From AP-15 sp963814805 (GTDB taxonomy: Bacteria > Pseudomonadota > Alphaproteobacteria > ATCC43930 > CGMCC-115725), in assembly GCA_963814805.1 (NCBI GenBank), contig CAWFER010000006.1:248001-312000 (forward strand): a stretch of 64,000 nucleotides of DNA, in the 5' to 3' direction. This document shows, piece after piece, positions 45,530 to 54,630 of this stretch. The first letter of the stretch is position 1, and every line of letters starts with the position of its first letter. The notes beneath the pieces are model-generated. The model was not told the DNA's origin, ran no database searches, and worked only from the letters and a program-made list of their open reading frames with translations. The position numbers and the translations under genes are program-made.

Positions 45530-47500
45530 ATGAGCCCGACGGGCCGCGCCGACGGCTTTTTCGCCTCGCGTCGCGCCATCGCGATCACGGCGCTCGCGTG
45601 CATCGCGTTGATCGCGGTCTCGGCCAACATCATCATCGGCCGGTGGTTTACCGCACGGCTCGATCTGACCGCCGACCATCTCTATACCTTGTCGCCCGGG
45701 ACCCTCCACACCCTGGCGCAGATCGGCGAGCCGATCACCCTGCGCTTCTACTATTCGAACCGGCTCGGCGACGAGGTCCCGGCTTACGGGGTTTACGCCC
45801 AGCGGGTGCACGAGTTGCTCGACCAGTACGTCGCCGCCGCACACGGCAAGCTTCGCCTCGAAATCTACCATCCCCAGCCGTTTTCGCGGGTCGAGGACCA
45901 GGCGGTGGCCTTTGGCCTGCAGGCGGTGCCGCTCGACAGCGAGGGCGACCATGTCTATTTCGGCCTCGCCGCGACCAATTCGACCGACGATCAGCAGGTC
46001 ATCGCGTTCTTCTCGCCGAAGCGCGAGCGCTTTCTCGAATATGACCTGACCAAGATGATCCACAGCCTGGCCTTTCCGAAAAAGACCGTGGTCGGGCTGA
46101 TCAGCACCCTGCCGCTCGAAGGCGACATGACGGCGATGATGCAGGGTCAGCCGAGCCAGCCGATGGCCGTCATCCAGCAATTGCAGCAGCTCGACAAGGT
46201 CGAGCCGTTGCCGATCAGTCTGGCGGCGATCCCGGCCGATGTCGACGTATTGATGCTGGTCCATCCGCAGAACCTGCCGCAGAAGACCCTGTTCGCGATC
46301 GACCAGTTCGTGCTGAAGGGCGGCAAGGCGCTGATCTTTGTCGATCCCCTTTCCGAAATGCAGGCCTCGCAGCCGAGCCAGACCAACCCGCCGGGCTCGC
46401 CGACCGCCAGCAACCTCGAACCGCTGTTCAAGTCGTGGGGCCTCGAGATGCTGCCCAAGGTCGCGGCCGGCGACCGCCGCGATGCGCAGGAAGTGGACGT
46501 CCCGGTGCCGGGCCATGGCGACCAGCCGCTCGATTATGTCGCCTGGCTCGACCTCCATGCCGCGAACCTCGATCGCAAGGACATGATCACGGCCGATCTG
46601 AGCCATATCACGATGGCTTCGGCCGGTATCCTCGAGAAGCTGCCCGGGGCCAAGACGACCATCGAGCCGCTGATCTGGACCTCGCGCGATTCGGCCGAGA
46701 TCCCGGTCGACAAGCTCCAGGGTATGCCCGACGTCGCCGGTCTCCTCGCCGACTTCAAGCCAAGCGGCAAGCGCTACATCCTGGCCGCCCACGTTACCGG
46801 CATGGTCAAAACCGCCTTTCCCGGCGGCCCGCCGAAGCCGCCGGCCGCGGCCAAGCCCGGTCCCAAGCAGAGCCTGCCCGGACAGCCGGCAAACCCACCC
46901 GCCCCGGCGGCCGCCTGGCTCAAACAGTCGGTGCATCCGATCAATGTCGTGGTCGTCGCCGACACCGACATGCTCGACGATCGCCTCTGGGTGCAGAGCC
47001 AGGATTTCTTTGGCCGGCGCGTGATCGTGCCGATCGCCAACAATGGCGATTTCGTCGCCGACGCCATCGATGTGCTGGCCGGCGGCCAGGATCTGATCGG
47101 GCTGCGCAGCCGCGGCACCGCGGCCCGGCCGTTCACGGTCGTCGACCGCATTCAGCGCGAGGCCCAGGCCCGCTACAGCGCCGAGGAGCAGGCCTTGCGC
47201 CAAAAGCTCAAAGCGACCCAGGCCCAGCTCGCCGATCTCACCGGCAAAAATCAGGCCGACAGCCCCGCCGCCCTATCGCCGCAGCAGACGAGGGCGATCG
47301 AGCAGTTCCGCGCCGACATGGTGCAGACCCGCCGCCAGCTGCGCAACGTGCAGGCGGCGTTGCGCCGGAACATCCAGCGGCTGAAGGAAGGGTTTGAATT
47401 CCTCGACATCGCGCTGATCCCGATCATCGTCGCCGTGGTCGCGATCGTGGTCGGGGCGGTTCGCGTGAAGCGCCGCCGCCGCCGCACGCTTGAAGCATGA
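45530..47500 (+). CDS. GldG-like ABC auxiliary protein
   Basis: A 656-residue protein with one membrane anchor at each end: AITALACIALIAVSANIIIG near residue 20 and IALIPIIVAVVAIVVGAV near the C-terminus. The large periplasmic part contains LTADHLYTLSPGTLHTL, ITLRFYYSNRLGDEVPAYGV and KTVVGLISTLPLEGD, which match the ABC-type_uncharacterised/GldG family. A coiled coil precedes the last helix. It starts two bases after the permease stop. The DNA around the stop carries a 15-base direct duplication (GAAGCATGAGCGGCC, 47492-47521). Confidence 0.88.
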   Translation: MSPTGRADGFFASRRAIAITALACIALIAVSANIIIGRWFTARLDLTADHLYTLSPGTLHTLAQIGEPITLRFYYSNRLGDEVPAYGVYAQRVHELLDQYVAAAHGKLRLEIYHPQPFSRVEDQAVAFGLQAVPLDSEGDHVYFGLAATNSTDDQQVIAFFSPKRERFLEYDLTKMIHSLAFPKKTVVGLISTLPLEGDMTAMMQGQPSQPMAVIQQLQQLDKVEPLPISLAAIPADVDVLMLVHPQNLPQKTLFAIDQFVLKGGKALIFVDPLSEMQASQPSQTNPPGSPTASNLEPLFKSWGLEMLPKVAAGDRRDAQEVDVPVPGHGDQPLDYVAWLDLHAANLDRKDMITADLSHITMASAGILEKLPGAKTTIEPLIWTSRDSAEIPVDKLQGMPDVAGLLADFKPSGKRYILAAHVTGMVKTAFPGGPPKPPAAAKPGPKQSLPGQPANPPAPAAAWLKQSVHPINVVVVADTDMLDDRLWVQSQDFFGRRVIVPIANNGDFVADAIDVLAGGQDLIGLRSRGTAARPFTVVDRIQREAQARYSAEEQALRQKLKATQAQLADLTGKNQADSPAALSPQQTRAIEQFRADMVQTRRQLRNVQAALRRNIQRLKEGFEFLDIALIPIIVAVVAIVVGAVRVKRRRRRTLEA

Positions 47501-47549
47501 GCGGCCGAAGCATGAGCGGCGCCGGCCGCCAAAGTCGCGGGAGCCCGTC

Positions 47550-48572
47550 ATGCAAAAGCGCAGCCTGATCCTTCTCGCCGCCGCGACCGCGGTGCTGGTG
47601 GTGCTCGCGGTGGCGGCGCTCGCCACCCGCGGCTACGCCGTCAGCCATGCTGGCCCGGATCGGCCGGCATTCCCCGGCTTGGCCGATAAGGTCGGCGAGG
47701 TCGCTTCGGTCGCGGTTCGGCGCGCCGGCTTGGGGCTTACGTTTGTGCGCCAGGGCGACGCTTGGCTCGTCCAGCAAAAAGGCGACTATCCCGCCGCCCC
47801 CGGCAAAATCCGCCAGATCGTATTGGCGGTGGCCGACATGACCCTGGTCGAGCCGATGACGCGCCGGCCGGATCTCTATTCGCGCCTCGAAGTCGAGGAT
47901 CCGGGCAAGGGCAAATCGACCCTCCTGACCCTCAAGGCCAAATCCGGGGCGGTGCTGGCGCGGCTGATCGTCGGCAAGCGGCGCTACGACCGGCTCGGCC
48001 CCGGCAATGACGGGGTCTATGTCAGAAAGCCCGGCGACCCGCAATCGTGGCTCGCCCGCGGCTCGCTCGATTTTTCCGATCCGCCGGCGAACTGGCTCGA
48101 TCGCGGCATCGTCGATCTCCCCGACAGCCGGGTCGCCAAGGTCAGCCTGACCCAGCCCGACGGCTCGATCCTGGTGCTCGACCGGGCCGACCCAAAGGCG
48201 AAATTTGTGGTCGTGGGCGCGCCGCCAAACGCCAAATACAAGGACGAAACTGCTCTTGGCGAGCCGGCCATGGCGCTCGAAAGCCTCGATCTCGACGATG
48301 TGCGGCCGGCCGCCAGGCTGCCGGTTCCGGCCACCGGCGTCACCACCGCGTCCTACACCACCTTCGATGGTCTGAGGGTCGATCTGAAGCTGTTCCAACA
48401 CGACAACAAGAACTGGATCGCGCTCGCCGCCACCGGCTCGGCCAAGACCGCGCCCGAGGCAAAGAAAATCGACCAGCGGGTAAGCCGCTGGGTCTATGCG
48501 ATCGCGTCGTACAAGGCGAAGATGATGCAGACGAGGCTCACCGACCTGCTGGCCTCGCCCAAGGGCTCGTGA
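47550..48572 (+). CDS. DUF4340-family protein
   Basis: A 340-residue protein with an N-terminal membrane helix (SLILLAAATAVLVVLAVAAL) and a periplasmic region of beta-strand repeats. WLVQQKGDYPAAPGKIRQIV, MTRRPDLYSRLEVEDPGKG and WLDRGIVDLPDSRVAKVSL match DUF4340, which regularly follows GldG-like genes. It probably forms a periplasmic complex with the GldG-like protein, an inference from conserved gene order. Confidence 0.87.
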   Translation: MQKRSLILLAAATAVLVVLAVAALATRGYAVSHAGPDRPAFPGLADKVGEVASVAVRRAGLGLTFVRQGDAWLVQQKGDYPAAPGKIRQIVLAVADMTLVEPMTRRPDLYSRLEVEDPGKGKSTLLTLKAKSGAVLARLIVGKRRYDRLGPGNDGVYVRKPGDPQSWLARGSLDFSDPPANWLDRGIVDLPDSRVAKVSLTQPDGSILVLDRADPKAKFVVVGAPPNAKYKDETALGEPAMALESLDLDDVRPAARLPVPATGVTTASYTTFDGLRVDLKLFQHDNKNWIALAATGSAKTAPEAKKIDQRVSRWVYAIASYKAKMMQTRLTDLLASPKGS

Positions 48573-48635
48573 CCGGGTCGGCCGGGATCGCGGGCGAGGC
48601 GCTCTGGCCGTCGTATCGACCACAAAGGGAATGAA

Positions 48636-49448
48636 ATGCCTGCACCCGACAGCGCGGCGCTGACCAACCCGGTCAAGGAGCGGATGAAGGCGGGCGAGGT
48701 GGCGCTCGGGCTTAACGTGCGGATCGCGCGCTCCGGCGACATCGCCCGCATCGCCAAAACCACCGGCCACGATTTCATCTTCATCGACGTGCAGCATTCG
48801 CTGTTTTCGCTGGAGACGATCGGGCATATCGCCCAGGCGGCCTTGGGCTGCGGCATAGCACCGCTGGTGCGGGTGCGCAGCTGCGCCGACCCGGACACCT
48901 CGCTCTTGCTCGATAACGGCGTCACCGGCATCGTCTTTCCCGACGTCAACAACGCGGCCGATGCGCGGCGCGGGGTCGACGCCGCCAAATTCGCGCCCAT
49001 CGGCAAGCGCTCGGTCAGCGGCGGCTACCCGGTGTTCGACTACCGTGCGGCGCCGGTCGCGGACAGCATGGCGATGCTGAACGAGGCGACCCTCGTGGTG
49101 TGCATGATCGAAACCCGCGAGGGGCTCGCCAACATCGAGGAGATCGCCGCGGTCGACGGGGTCGACGTGATCCATATCGGCAGCAACGATCTGTTGACCG
49201 CACTCGGCAAGCCCGGCCGCTTCGACGATCCGGAGATTTTCTCGGCGATCGACCGGGCCATCGCCGCGGCCAAGGCGCACGGCAAGTTCGCCGGGCTCGG
49301 CGGCATGCGCAATGTCGCCCTCCAGGTCGAGCTGATCCGCAAGGGCGTGCGTTTTGTCACGACCCAGACCGATATCGGCTTTCTGCTGGCGGCGGCCGGC
49401 AGGTGGACCGGCGATCTGCGCGCGGCCCTGGCGCAGCCGGCGCGCTGA
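48636..49448 (+). CDS. HpcH/HpaI-family aldolase
   Basis: Class II pyruvate aldolase of 270 residues. Metal and substrate residues are in FIFIDVQHSLFSLE, APLVRVRS, GIVFPDVNNAADARRGVDA, MIETREGLANIEEIAAVDGV and IGSNDL. The family cleaves 2-keto-3-deoxy or 4-hydroxy-2-oxo acids to pyruvate and an aldehyde. The distal part (FAGLGGMRNVALQVELIRKG) is typical. It is 63 bases after the DUF4340 gene but functionally unrelated to it as far as can be seen. Confidence 0.9.
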   Translation: MPAPDSAALTNPVKERMKAGEVALGLNVRIARSGDIARIAKTTGHDFIFIDVQHSLFSLETIGHIAQAALGCGIAPLVRVRSCADPDTSLLLDNGVTGIVFPDVNNAADARRGVDAAKFAPIGKRSVSGGYPVFDYRAAPVADSMAMLNEATLVVCMIETREGLANIEEIAAVDGVDVIHIGSNDLLTALGKPGRFDDPEIFSAIDRAIAAAKAHGKFAGLGGMRNVALQVELIRKGVRFVTTQTDIGFLLAAAGRWTGDLRAALAQPAR

Positions 49449-49550
49449 TCGGCGGCGCGCTGATCGATCGAGAGGAATGAGCCAAGGGAATGGCCGAACG
49501 AGGGCGGCGTTGGTAGGTTGGCGCGTGAGATTGCAAAATCGGAGATGGGC

Positions 49551-49691
49551 ATGCTGCGGATCGTCGCTTACGGGGGTGGTGCTGTGGCCACGCTCTATCT
49601 GGTCGTCGTCCTCGGCGTATTGATGTCGTGGCGGCGGCGCGCCCTGGAGCAGGGTCGGCTCCACGATGACCTTGCCGAGACCGCCATGTAA
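49551..49691 (+). CDS. 46-residue single-span membrane peptide
   Basis: MLRIVAYGGGAVATLYLVVV followed by LGVLMSWRRRALEQGRLHDD gives one hydrophobic helix with a positively charged cytoplasmic flank. GGAG lies six bases upstream of the ATG at 49551. The sequence is plausible as a real small membrane protein, but I know no homologue and it could be chance. Confidence 0.45.
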   Translation: MLRIVAYGGGAVATLYLVVVLGVLMSWRRRALEQGRLHDDLAETAM

Positions 49692-49742
49692 TTGCGCGCC
49701 ACCCGGCCGAAGATTGGCGCCGGGTGAGCCCGCCGGGCGGCG

Positions 49743-50675
49743 CTAAAGAGCGGGCCAGAGGCCGAAGACCACCCCGACCAAGGCGATGGCGGCGCCGCTC
49801 AGCACCTCGCCGTAGCGCTCGAACGCGCCGAGCCGCAGGCGCTGCAGCCCGGCGCTCGACCAGACGCACAGCACGATATAGGTCGCGATCGTGCTGAGGG
49901 CGAAGACGGCGGCCATCGGCGCCAGCAGCTTGGCCCCGTATTTCGCCGCGGCAAAGAACGCCGGGATGCCTTCGACCATCGGCGACGAGCCGAGGATCAG
50001 CAACAGCGCGGTGCGCGCCGTTGTCTTGTGGCGGTGCTGGTGCAGTGGCGGCTCGGTCGCGAACCCGGCGAGCACCGGGTGGTCGCTCGCCGGCAGATGA
50101 TCGTGCCAATGGACATGGGCCGCGCCGCGCCCGTGCCGGTGGATGTGGCTGTGGTGGGTCAGCCGCACGGTCTCGCCGCGCAGCGGGGCGTAGAGCGGAT
50201 CGTCGGCGGCCGCCGAAAACGCCGCCCCCGAGACCGCGGCTTGGTGCGGATGCGAATGCCGATGATCGAGGTCGCGCCGATCGATCGCGTCATCGTCATG
50301 CCCGGCTAAATGCGGATGGGCGTGGCTGTGACCACGATCGTGACTATGTCCATGCCCTTGATGCAGCTCGCGCCAGGCCGAAACCGCAACCCAGCCGCCA
50401 AAACCGATCAACGCGACAGCGGAGAGCGCGCCGACGAGATGGCTGAAGCGGTTGGCGAGAGCGATCCCGGCCACCCACACGGCCACGGCGATCAGCAGGG
50501 TCGAGACGACGTGGCCGATCCCGGCTTGCAGCGCAGCCCGCGCGGTCTCGGCCTTCGACCAGCCGCGCTGGCGGGCGATCAGCGCGATCGGGACCCAGTG
50601 GTCCGGCACGATCGTATGCAGCACCCCGACCGCGGCGACGGCGCCGACCAGCAGCAGTTCCGCACCGTGGATCAT
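49743..50675 (-). CDS. Nickel/cobalt-type permease with His-rich loop
   Basis: Inner-membrane protein of 310 residues. The first helices contain VGVLHTIVPDHWVPIALIAR (His and Asp-His in the membrane, as in NiCoT/NicO permeases) and IGHVVSTLLIAVAVWVAGIA. A central loop is packed with histidines (HQGHGHSHDRGHSHAHPHL, DLDHRHSHPHQ, HHSHIHRHGRG). Three further helices follow, with SSPMVEGIPAFFAAAKYG. Its ATG overlaps the stop of the upstream XRE regulator (ATGA). It probably moves Ni or Co; import or export cannot be decided. Confidence 0.83.
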   Translation of the reverse strand: MIHGAELLLVGAVAAVGVLHTIVPDHWVPIALIARQRGWSKAETARAALQAGIGHVVSTLLIAVAVWVAGIALANRFSHLVGALSAVALIGFGGWVAVSAWRELHQGHGHSHDRGHSHAHPHLAGHDDDAIDRRDLDHRHSHPHQAAVSGAAFSAAADDPLYAPLRGETVRLTHHSHIHRHGRGAAHVHWHDHLPASDHPVLAGFATEPPLHQHRHKTTARTALLLILGSSPMVEGIPAFFAAAKYGAKLLAPMAAVFALSTIATYIVLCVWSSAGLQRLRLGAFERYGEVLSGAAIALVGVVFGLWPAL

Positions 50676-51038
50676 CGGTCGTCCCCGTGGCCGCCCTCGT
50701 CCCCGTGGCCGCCCTCGTGCTCGTGCCGGTGATCGGGATCGAGATGGCTGTGCGGGTGCGAATGCCGGACGCCGTCGGCGTGGCTGTGCTCGTGCTCGTG
50801 AAACACGATTTCGAGCCGCCGGCCAAAGGCGTCGGCGATCCGGCACAAGGTCTGCAAGCTCGGCACGTGATCGCCGCGTTCCAGGCGCGAGATCATCGAA
50901 CTCGGTCATGGCAAGCCGCTGCGCCAGCGCTCGCTGGGTCTCGCCGGTGCGGGCGCGCAGCTCCAAGAGCTGGCGCGCGCATTGGCCGGCAATCGCCGCG
51001 CTGCGGTTGCCGGCGAACCCGGCTTTGACGCTTTCCAT
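50672..51038 (-). CDS. XRE-type regulator with His-rich metal-binding tail (one frameshift)
   Basis: A helix-turn-helix protein of about 121 residues. The N-terminal part reads ELRARTGETQRALAQRLAMT; after removing an extra base at 50899-50900 it continues ESMISRLERGDHVPSLQTLC and RIADAFGRRLEIVFHEHEH, a complete Cro/CI-type domain. The C-terminal 40 residues are a metal-ligand tail (HEHEHSHADGVRHSHPHSH, DPDHRHEHEGGHGDEGGHGD). An AAGGA site precedes the ATG, and a 25-base perfect palindrome lies 17 bases before it. With the coupled downstream permease this looks like an autoregulated nickel or cobalt sensor. Confidence 0.8.
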
Positions 51039-51055
51039 CTCGGGTCCTTCGCAGA

Positions 51056-51080
51056 TTTGCTAAGTTCGGAACTTAGCAAA
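51056..51080. promoter_or_regulatory. 25-base perfect palindrome, likely operator
   Basis: TTTGCTAAGTTC (51056-51067) and GAACTTAGCAAA (51069-51080) are perfect 12-base arms around a single G. It overlaps the proposed -10 of the regulator promoter, as expected for a repressor site, and is the longest short-spaced perfect palindrome I noticed in the window. Confidence 0.8.
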
Positions 51081-51099
51081 CTCGCGAAGCGCTCGTCAA
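51070..51099 (-). promoter_or_regulatory. Sigma-70-like promoter of the regulator-permease operon
   Basis: On the minus strand TTGACG (51099-51094) and TAAGTT (51075-51070) are separated by 18 bases. The -10 lies inside the palindromic operator. Confidence 0.5.
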
Positions 51100-51150
51100 T
51101 CGGCTATGCGACCGACCGAAACTCAGCCGCGCGCGGCTTTCTGCCCGAAT

Positions 51151-52311
51151 CTAATTCCGCCCGGTCCGGAACGCCGGCATGACCTCCTCGGCGACCCATT
51201 GGAACTGTTCGAGCATGGTCGTCTGCGGCGTGCCGATCGGGCTACTAAGGCTGATGTGCTGCATGCCCGGATAGCGCTCCTCGAAGCCCTTCAGCAAGGC
51301 GACGAGTTCGGCGGGCGTACCGGCGAACCACGAGCCCAATTTCATGAAATGCTCGACATTCGGCACGCCGGCCTGGTCCCAGCCGCCGCGATGCGCCACC
51401 GCCTCGGCCTGCGCCGGGGTCAGCCCCGGCACAAAGCCCAACGGCGCGAACATCTTCACATGCTCCTCGTAAATCGGCTTGATCTCGCGGACCGCCTGCT
51501 CGCGGGTGCGCGCCAGATGGAAATGCAGCCCCAGCTGCAAATCCTCGCCAAGCTGCAAATTCCTGCCGGCGCGCGCCGCCGCCTGCTGGTAGGCGATGAT
51601 CGGGCCGCCCTGCATCGTTGCCGCCCCGCCGCCAACGGCGCCCTTGATGCCGTGCCTGATCATGAAGTCGAGCCCGCGCGGGCTGGCGCTGACGATCGGC
51701 TGCCAGCACTCGACCGGGTGGATCGGGCGCGGCACCAGGGTCAGCTCCTTCAACTCGTAGCCGCGGTAGGGGACGCGCGGCGGCAGGGTGTAATGCGCGC
51801 CCTTGTGCGAGAACGACTCGTTATTGAACGCCTTGAAGATGATTTCGACACCTTCCTCGAACACCTCGCGGTTGGCCTCGCCGTCGAGCATCGGGCCGCC
51901 AAAGGTCTCGACCTCGCGGGTGTGGTAGCCGCGGCCGACCCCGAACACCGTGCGCCCGCCGGTCAGGATGTCGGCGGCGGCGAAATCCTCGGCCAGCCGC
52001 AGCGGGTGCCACATCGGCACGATGTTGAAGCCGCAGCCGATCTTGAGCCGCTTGGTGACGTGCGCCAGATGCACCGCCAGCATCAGGATGTTGGGGATGC
52101 ACTCGTAGCCTTCGCGCTGGAAATGGTGCTCGGCCAGCCACAAGGTCTCGTAGCCGAGCGCGTCCATCTTTTTGGCGATCGCCTCGGTCTTTTCAAAGAC
52201 GCTGGCCAGATGCTGGTTCGAATAGCGCCGCTCGTTGGCCGGCGTCGCCTCCTGCCCGCGGTCGGGAAGATCGACGTGGCCAGCGTAAACGGTGGTGAAT
52301 TTGGTGATCAT
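51151..52311 (-). CDS. LLM-class flavin-dependent oxidoreductase
   Basis: A bacterial luciferase-like monooxygenase of 386 residues. TIM-barrel landmarks: LGYETLWLAEHHFQREGYEC, RLKIGCGFNIVPMWHPLRLA, DILTGGRTVFGVGRGYHTRE and PIVSASPRGLDFM. The ATG at 52311 has GGAGGACC upstream. Such enzymes use reduced flavin to oxidise organosulfur, aldehyde or aromatic compounds. It is divergent from the TRAP transporter operon across 198 bases, so the transported compound may be its substrate. Confidence 0.9.
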   Translation of the reverse strand: MITKFTTVYAGHVDLPDRGQEATPANERRYSNQHLASVFEKTEAIAKKMDALGYETLWLAEHHFQREGYECIPNILMLAVHLAHVTKRLKIGCGFNIVPMWHPLRLAEDFAAADILTGGRTVFGVGRGYHTREVETFGGPMLDGEANREVFEEGVEIIFKAFNNESFSHKGAHYTLPPRVPYRGYELKELTLVPRPIHPVECWQPIVSASPRGLDFMIRHGIKGAVGGGAATMQGGPIIAYQQAAARAGRNLQLGEDLQLGLHFHLARTREQAVREIKPIYEEHVKMFAPLGFVPGLTPAQAEAVAHRGGWDQAGVPNVEHFMKLGSWFAGTPAELVALLKGFEERYPGMQHISLSSPIGTPQTTMLEQFQWVAEEVMPAFRTGRN

Positions 52312-52509
52312 GTCTGGTCCTCCGGATCGGCTGCCGCGATCGGGGCGGAATGCCGCATCCCGCCACATTGGGCCAGTTTGTCATATCTCGGCAGCGTGCG
52401 TCACGCGCGGCGGACCTGTTGCGGCGCCGGTTGACGCCGCTTTGGCAAAAGGGGAATGCTCCCGACCCTCGCGGGCATAAGCCCGCCGATCGATCCGGGG
52501 GGAATACCG

Positions 52510-53520
52510 ATGACGTTGTCGCGCAGACGGTTGCTCAAAAGCGGTGGCGCCGGCATTGCCGCCGCCACCATCCTGCGCTGGCCCGCCGACGCGGCCGAGT
52601 TCAATTTCAAATGCGGCAGCGCGCTGCCCGACGGTCATCCGATGTCGATCCGCGTGCGCGAAGCGATGAAGGCGATCAAGGAGGAAAGCGGCGGCCGGCT
52701 CGACATGACGCTCTATACGAACAGCGAACTCGGCGGCGACACCGCGATGATCTCGCAGACGATCGCCGGGGCGCTCGAGATGTACACGATGGCGTTCGAT
52801 ATTCTGGCGGAGAGGAACCCGGCCTGCGGCGTCTTCGGCGTCGGCTATGCCTTCATCGGCTACGATCACATCTGGCCGGCAATGGATGGCGAGCTCGGCG
52901 ACCATTTGCGCGGCATCGCCGGCCAGATCGGCCTGCATTGCATCCATAATTGCTACGACCACGGCTTTCGCGAGATCACCACCCGGACCAAGCCGATCAA
53001 AACGCCCGCGGATCTCAAAGGCTTCAAGATCCGTCTGCCGTTTGCCCCGATCGCGATTGCGCTGTTCCAGCATTTGGGCGCCTCGCCAACCCCGATCAAC
53101 GGCGGCGAGATCTATAGCTCGCTGCAGACCGGCATTGTCGACGGCCAGGAGAACCCGCTGATCCTGATCGACACCGCCAAGTTCTACGAAGTGCAGAAAT
53201 ATTGCAGCCTGACCAATCACACCTGGGCCGGAATCCATCTGACCTTCAGCAACATCGCCTGGAACCGGCTGCCGCGCGACTTGCAGGAGTTGTCGGAAAA
53301 ACAGTTCAATCAAAAAGCGCTGGAGGAACGCGCCGATTGGCAGGTCATGACCAAAAAGGAAGTCGCCAATCTGACGAGCAAGGGCCTGACGTTCAATTCG
53401 CCGGACCCCCAGCCGTTCCGCGAGGTGCTGCACAAGACCGGGTTCTACCCGGAAATGAAGGCGAAAATCGGCGGCCCGACCTGGGCGCTGCTCGAAAAAT
53501 ATGTCGGGGTTCTGACCTGA
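52510..53520 (+). CDS. TRAP transporter substrate-binding protein, copy 1
   Basis: DctP-family periplasmic binding protein of 336 residues. The signal contains a twin-arginine motif (SRRRLLKSGGAGIAAATIL), suggesting Tat export. The mature part begins AAEFNFKCGSALPDGHPMSI; ligand-carboxylate arginine region FREITTRTKPIKTPADLKGF and the hinge INGGEIYSSLQTGIVDGQEN are typical. GGGGGGAAT precedes the ATG. It is followed at 88 bases by a paralogue with similar sequence throughout. Confidence 0.93.
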   Translation: MTLSRRRLLKSGGAGIAAATILRWPADAAEFNFKCGSALPDGHPMSIRVREAMKAIKEESGGRLDMTLYTNSELGGDTAMISQTIAGALEMYTMAFDILAERNPACGVFGVGYAFIGYDHIWPAMDGELGDHLRGIAGQIGLHCIHNCYDHGFREITTRTKPIKTPADLKGFKIRLPFAPIAIALFQHLGASPTPINGGEIYSSLQTGIVDGQENPLILIDTAKFYEVQKYCSLTNHTWAGIHLTFSNIAWNRLPRDLQELSEKQFNQKALEERADWQVMTKKEVANLTSKGLTFNSPDPQPFREVLHKTGFYPEMKAKIGGPTWALLEKYVGVLT

Positions 53521-53607
53521 CCACCCGGCAGACCATCCCGCTTTGTGGCGGCGCGGCCAGGTCAGCTGCGGCGCCAGGCGGGCCACGTTAAACCAGGGGA
53601 AATGTCG

Positions 53608-54630
53608 ATGAGCGTGTCGCGTAGAAAATTGCTGTCGAACGCCGCCGCCGCGGCCGCGGCCGGAGTGGCGGCGCCGATGATCCTGCGGTGGCCGGCCAAC
53701 GCCGCGGAATTCGCCTATAAATGCGGCACCGCGCTCCCCGACGGGCATCCGATGTGCATCCGCGGCCGGGAGGCGATGAAGGCGATCAAGGAACAGAGCA
53801 ACGGCCGGCTCGACATCACCCTCTACACCAACAGCGTGCTCGGCCAGGACACGGCGATGATCTCGCAGACGATCGCCGGCGCGCTCGAAATGTATTTTCT
53901 GCCGATCGACCTGTTGGCGCCGCGCAACGAAGCCTGCGGCATCTTTGGCGTCGGCTATGCCTTTCTCGGCTACGACAACATCTGGAAGGCGATGGACGGC
54001 GATCTCGGCAATTACCTGCGCACGATCTCGCACCAGATCGGCTTTCAGGTCGTGCACAATTGCTGCGATCACGGCTTTCGCGAGATCACCACCCGGACCA
54101 AGCCGATCCGGACCCCGGCCGATCTGAAGGGGTTCAAGATCCGCCTGCCGGTGGCGCCCTATCTGATCGCGCTGTTCCAGCATCTCGGCGCCTCGCCGAC
54201 CCCGATCAATTTCGGCGAGGTCTACAGCGCCTTGCAGACCGGCGTCGTCGACGGCCAGGAGAACCCGCTGGTGCTGATCGACACCGCCAAGCTCTACGAG
54301 GTGCAGAAATATTGCAGCCTGACCAACCATGTCTGGGCCGGCATCCATTATTCCTTCGGCAATGCAGCCTGGCAGCGGCTGCCGCCCGATCTGCAGCAGC
54401 TGGCCGACAAGGAGTTCAACGCCAAGGCGATGCTGGAGCGCGCCGACTGGCAGGTCATGACCAAGGCCGAAACCAAAAAGCTCGAGGGCAAGGGCATGGT
54501 GTTCAACAGCCCCGACACCAAGCCGTTTCAGGACGAGCTGAAGAAATCGGGCTTTTACCAGGACATGAAAAAGAAGTCCGGCGACAAGGCATGGGCCTTG
54601 CTCGAAAAGTACGTAGGCCCGCTGGCATGA
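53608..54630 (+). CDS. TRAP transporter substrate-binding protein, copy 2
   Basis: Second DctP-type binding protein, 340 residues. Signal SRRKLLSNAAAAAAAGVAAP also has a Tat-like motif. The mature sequence tracks copy 1 nearly residue by residue (CGTALPDGHPM, DTAMISQTIAGALEMY, FREITTRTKPIRTPADLKGF, VQKYCSLTNH), about 70% identical by eye, with differences around the pocket (PVAPYLIALF versus PFAPIAIALF). The start at 53608 is preferred to 53602 because of AGGGGA spacing and alignment with copy 1. Its stop overlaps the permease start (ATGA). Confidence 0.93.
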   Translation: MSVSRRKLLSNAAAAAAAGVAAPMILRWPANAAEFAYKCGTALPDGHPMCIRGREAMKAIKEQSNGRLDITLYTNSVLGQDTAMISQTIAGALEMYFLPIDLLAPRNEACGIFGVGYAFLGYDNIWKAMDGDLGNYLRTISHQIGFQVVHNCCDHGFREITTRTKPIRTPADLKGFKIRLPVAPYLIALFQHLGASPTPINFGEVYSALQTGVVDGQENPLVLIDTAKLYEVQKYCSLTNHVWAGIHYSFGNAAWQRLPPDLQQLADKEFNAKAMLERADWQVMTKAETKKLEGKGMVFNSPDTKPFQDELKKSGFYQDMKKKSGDKAWALLEKYVGPLA

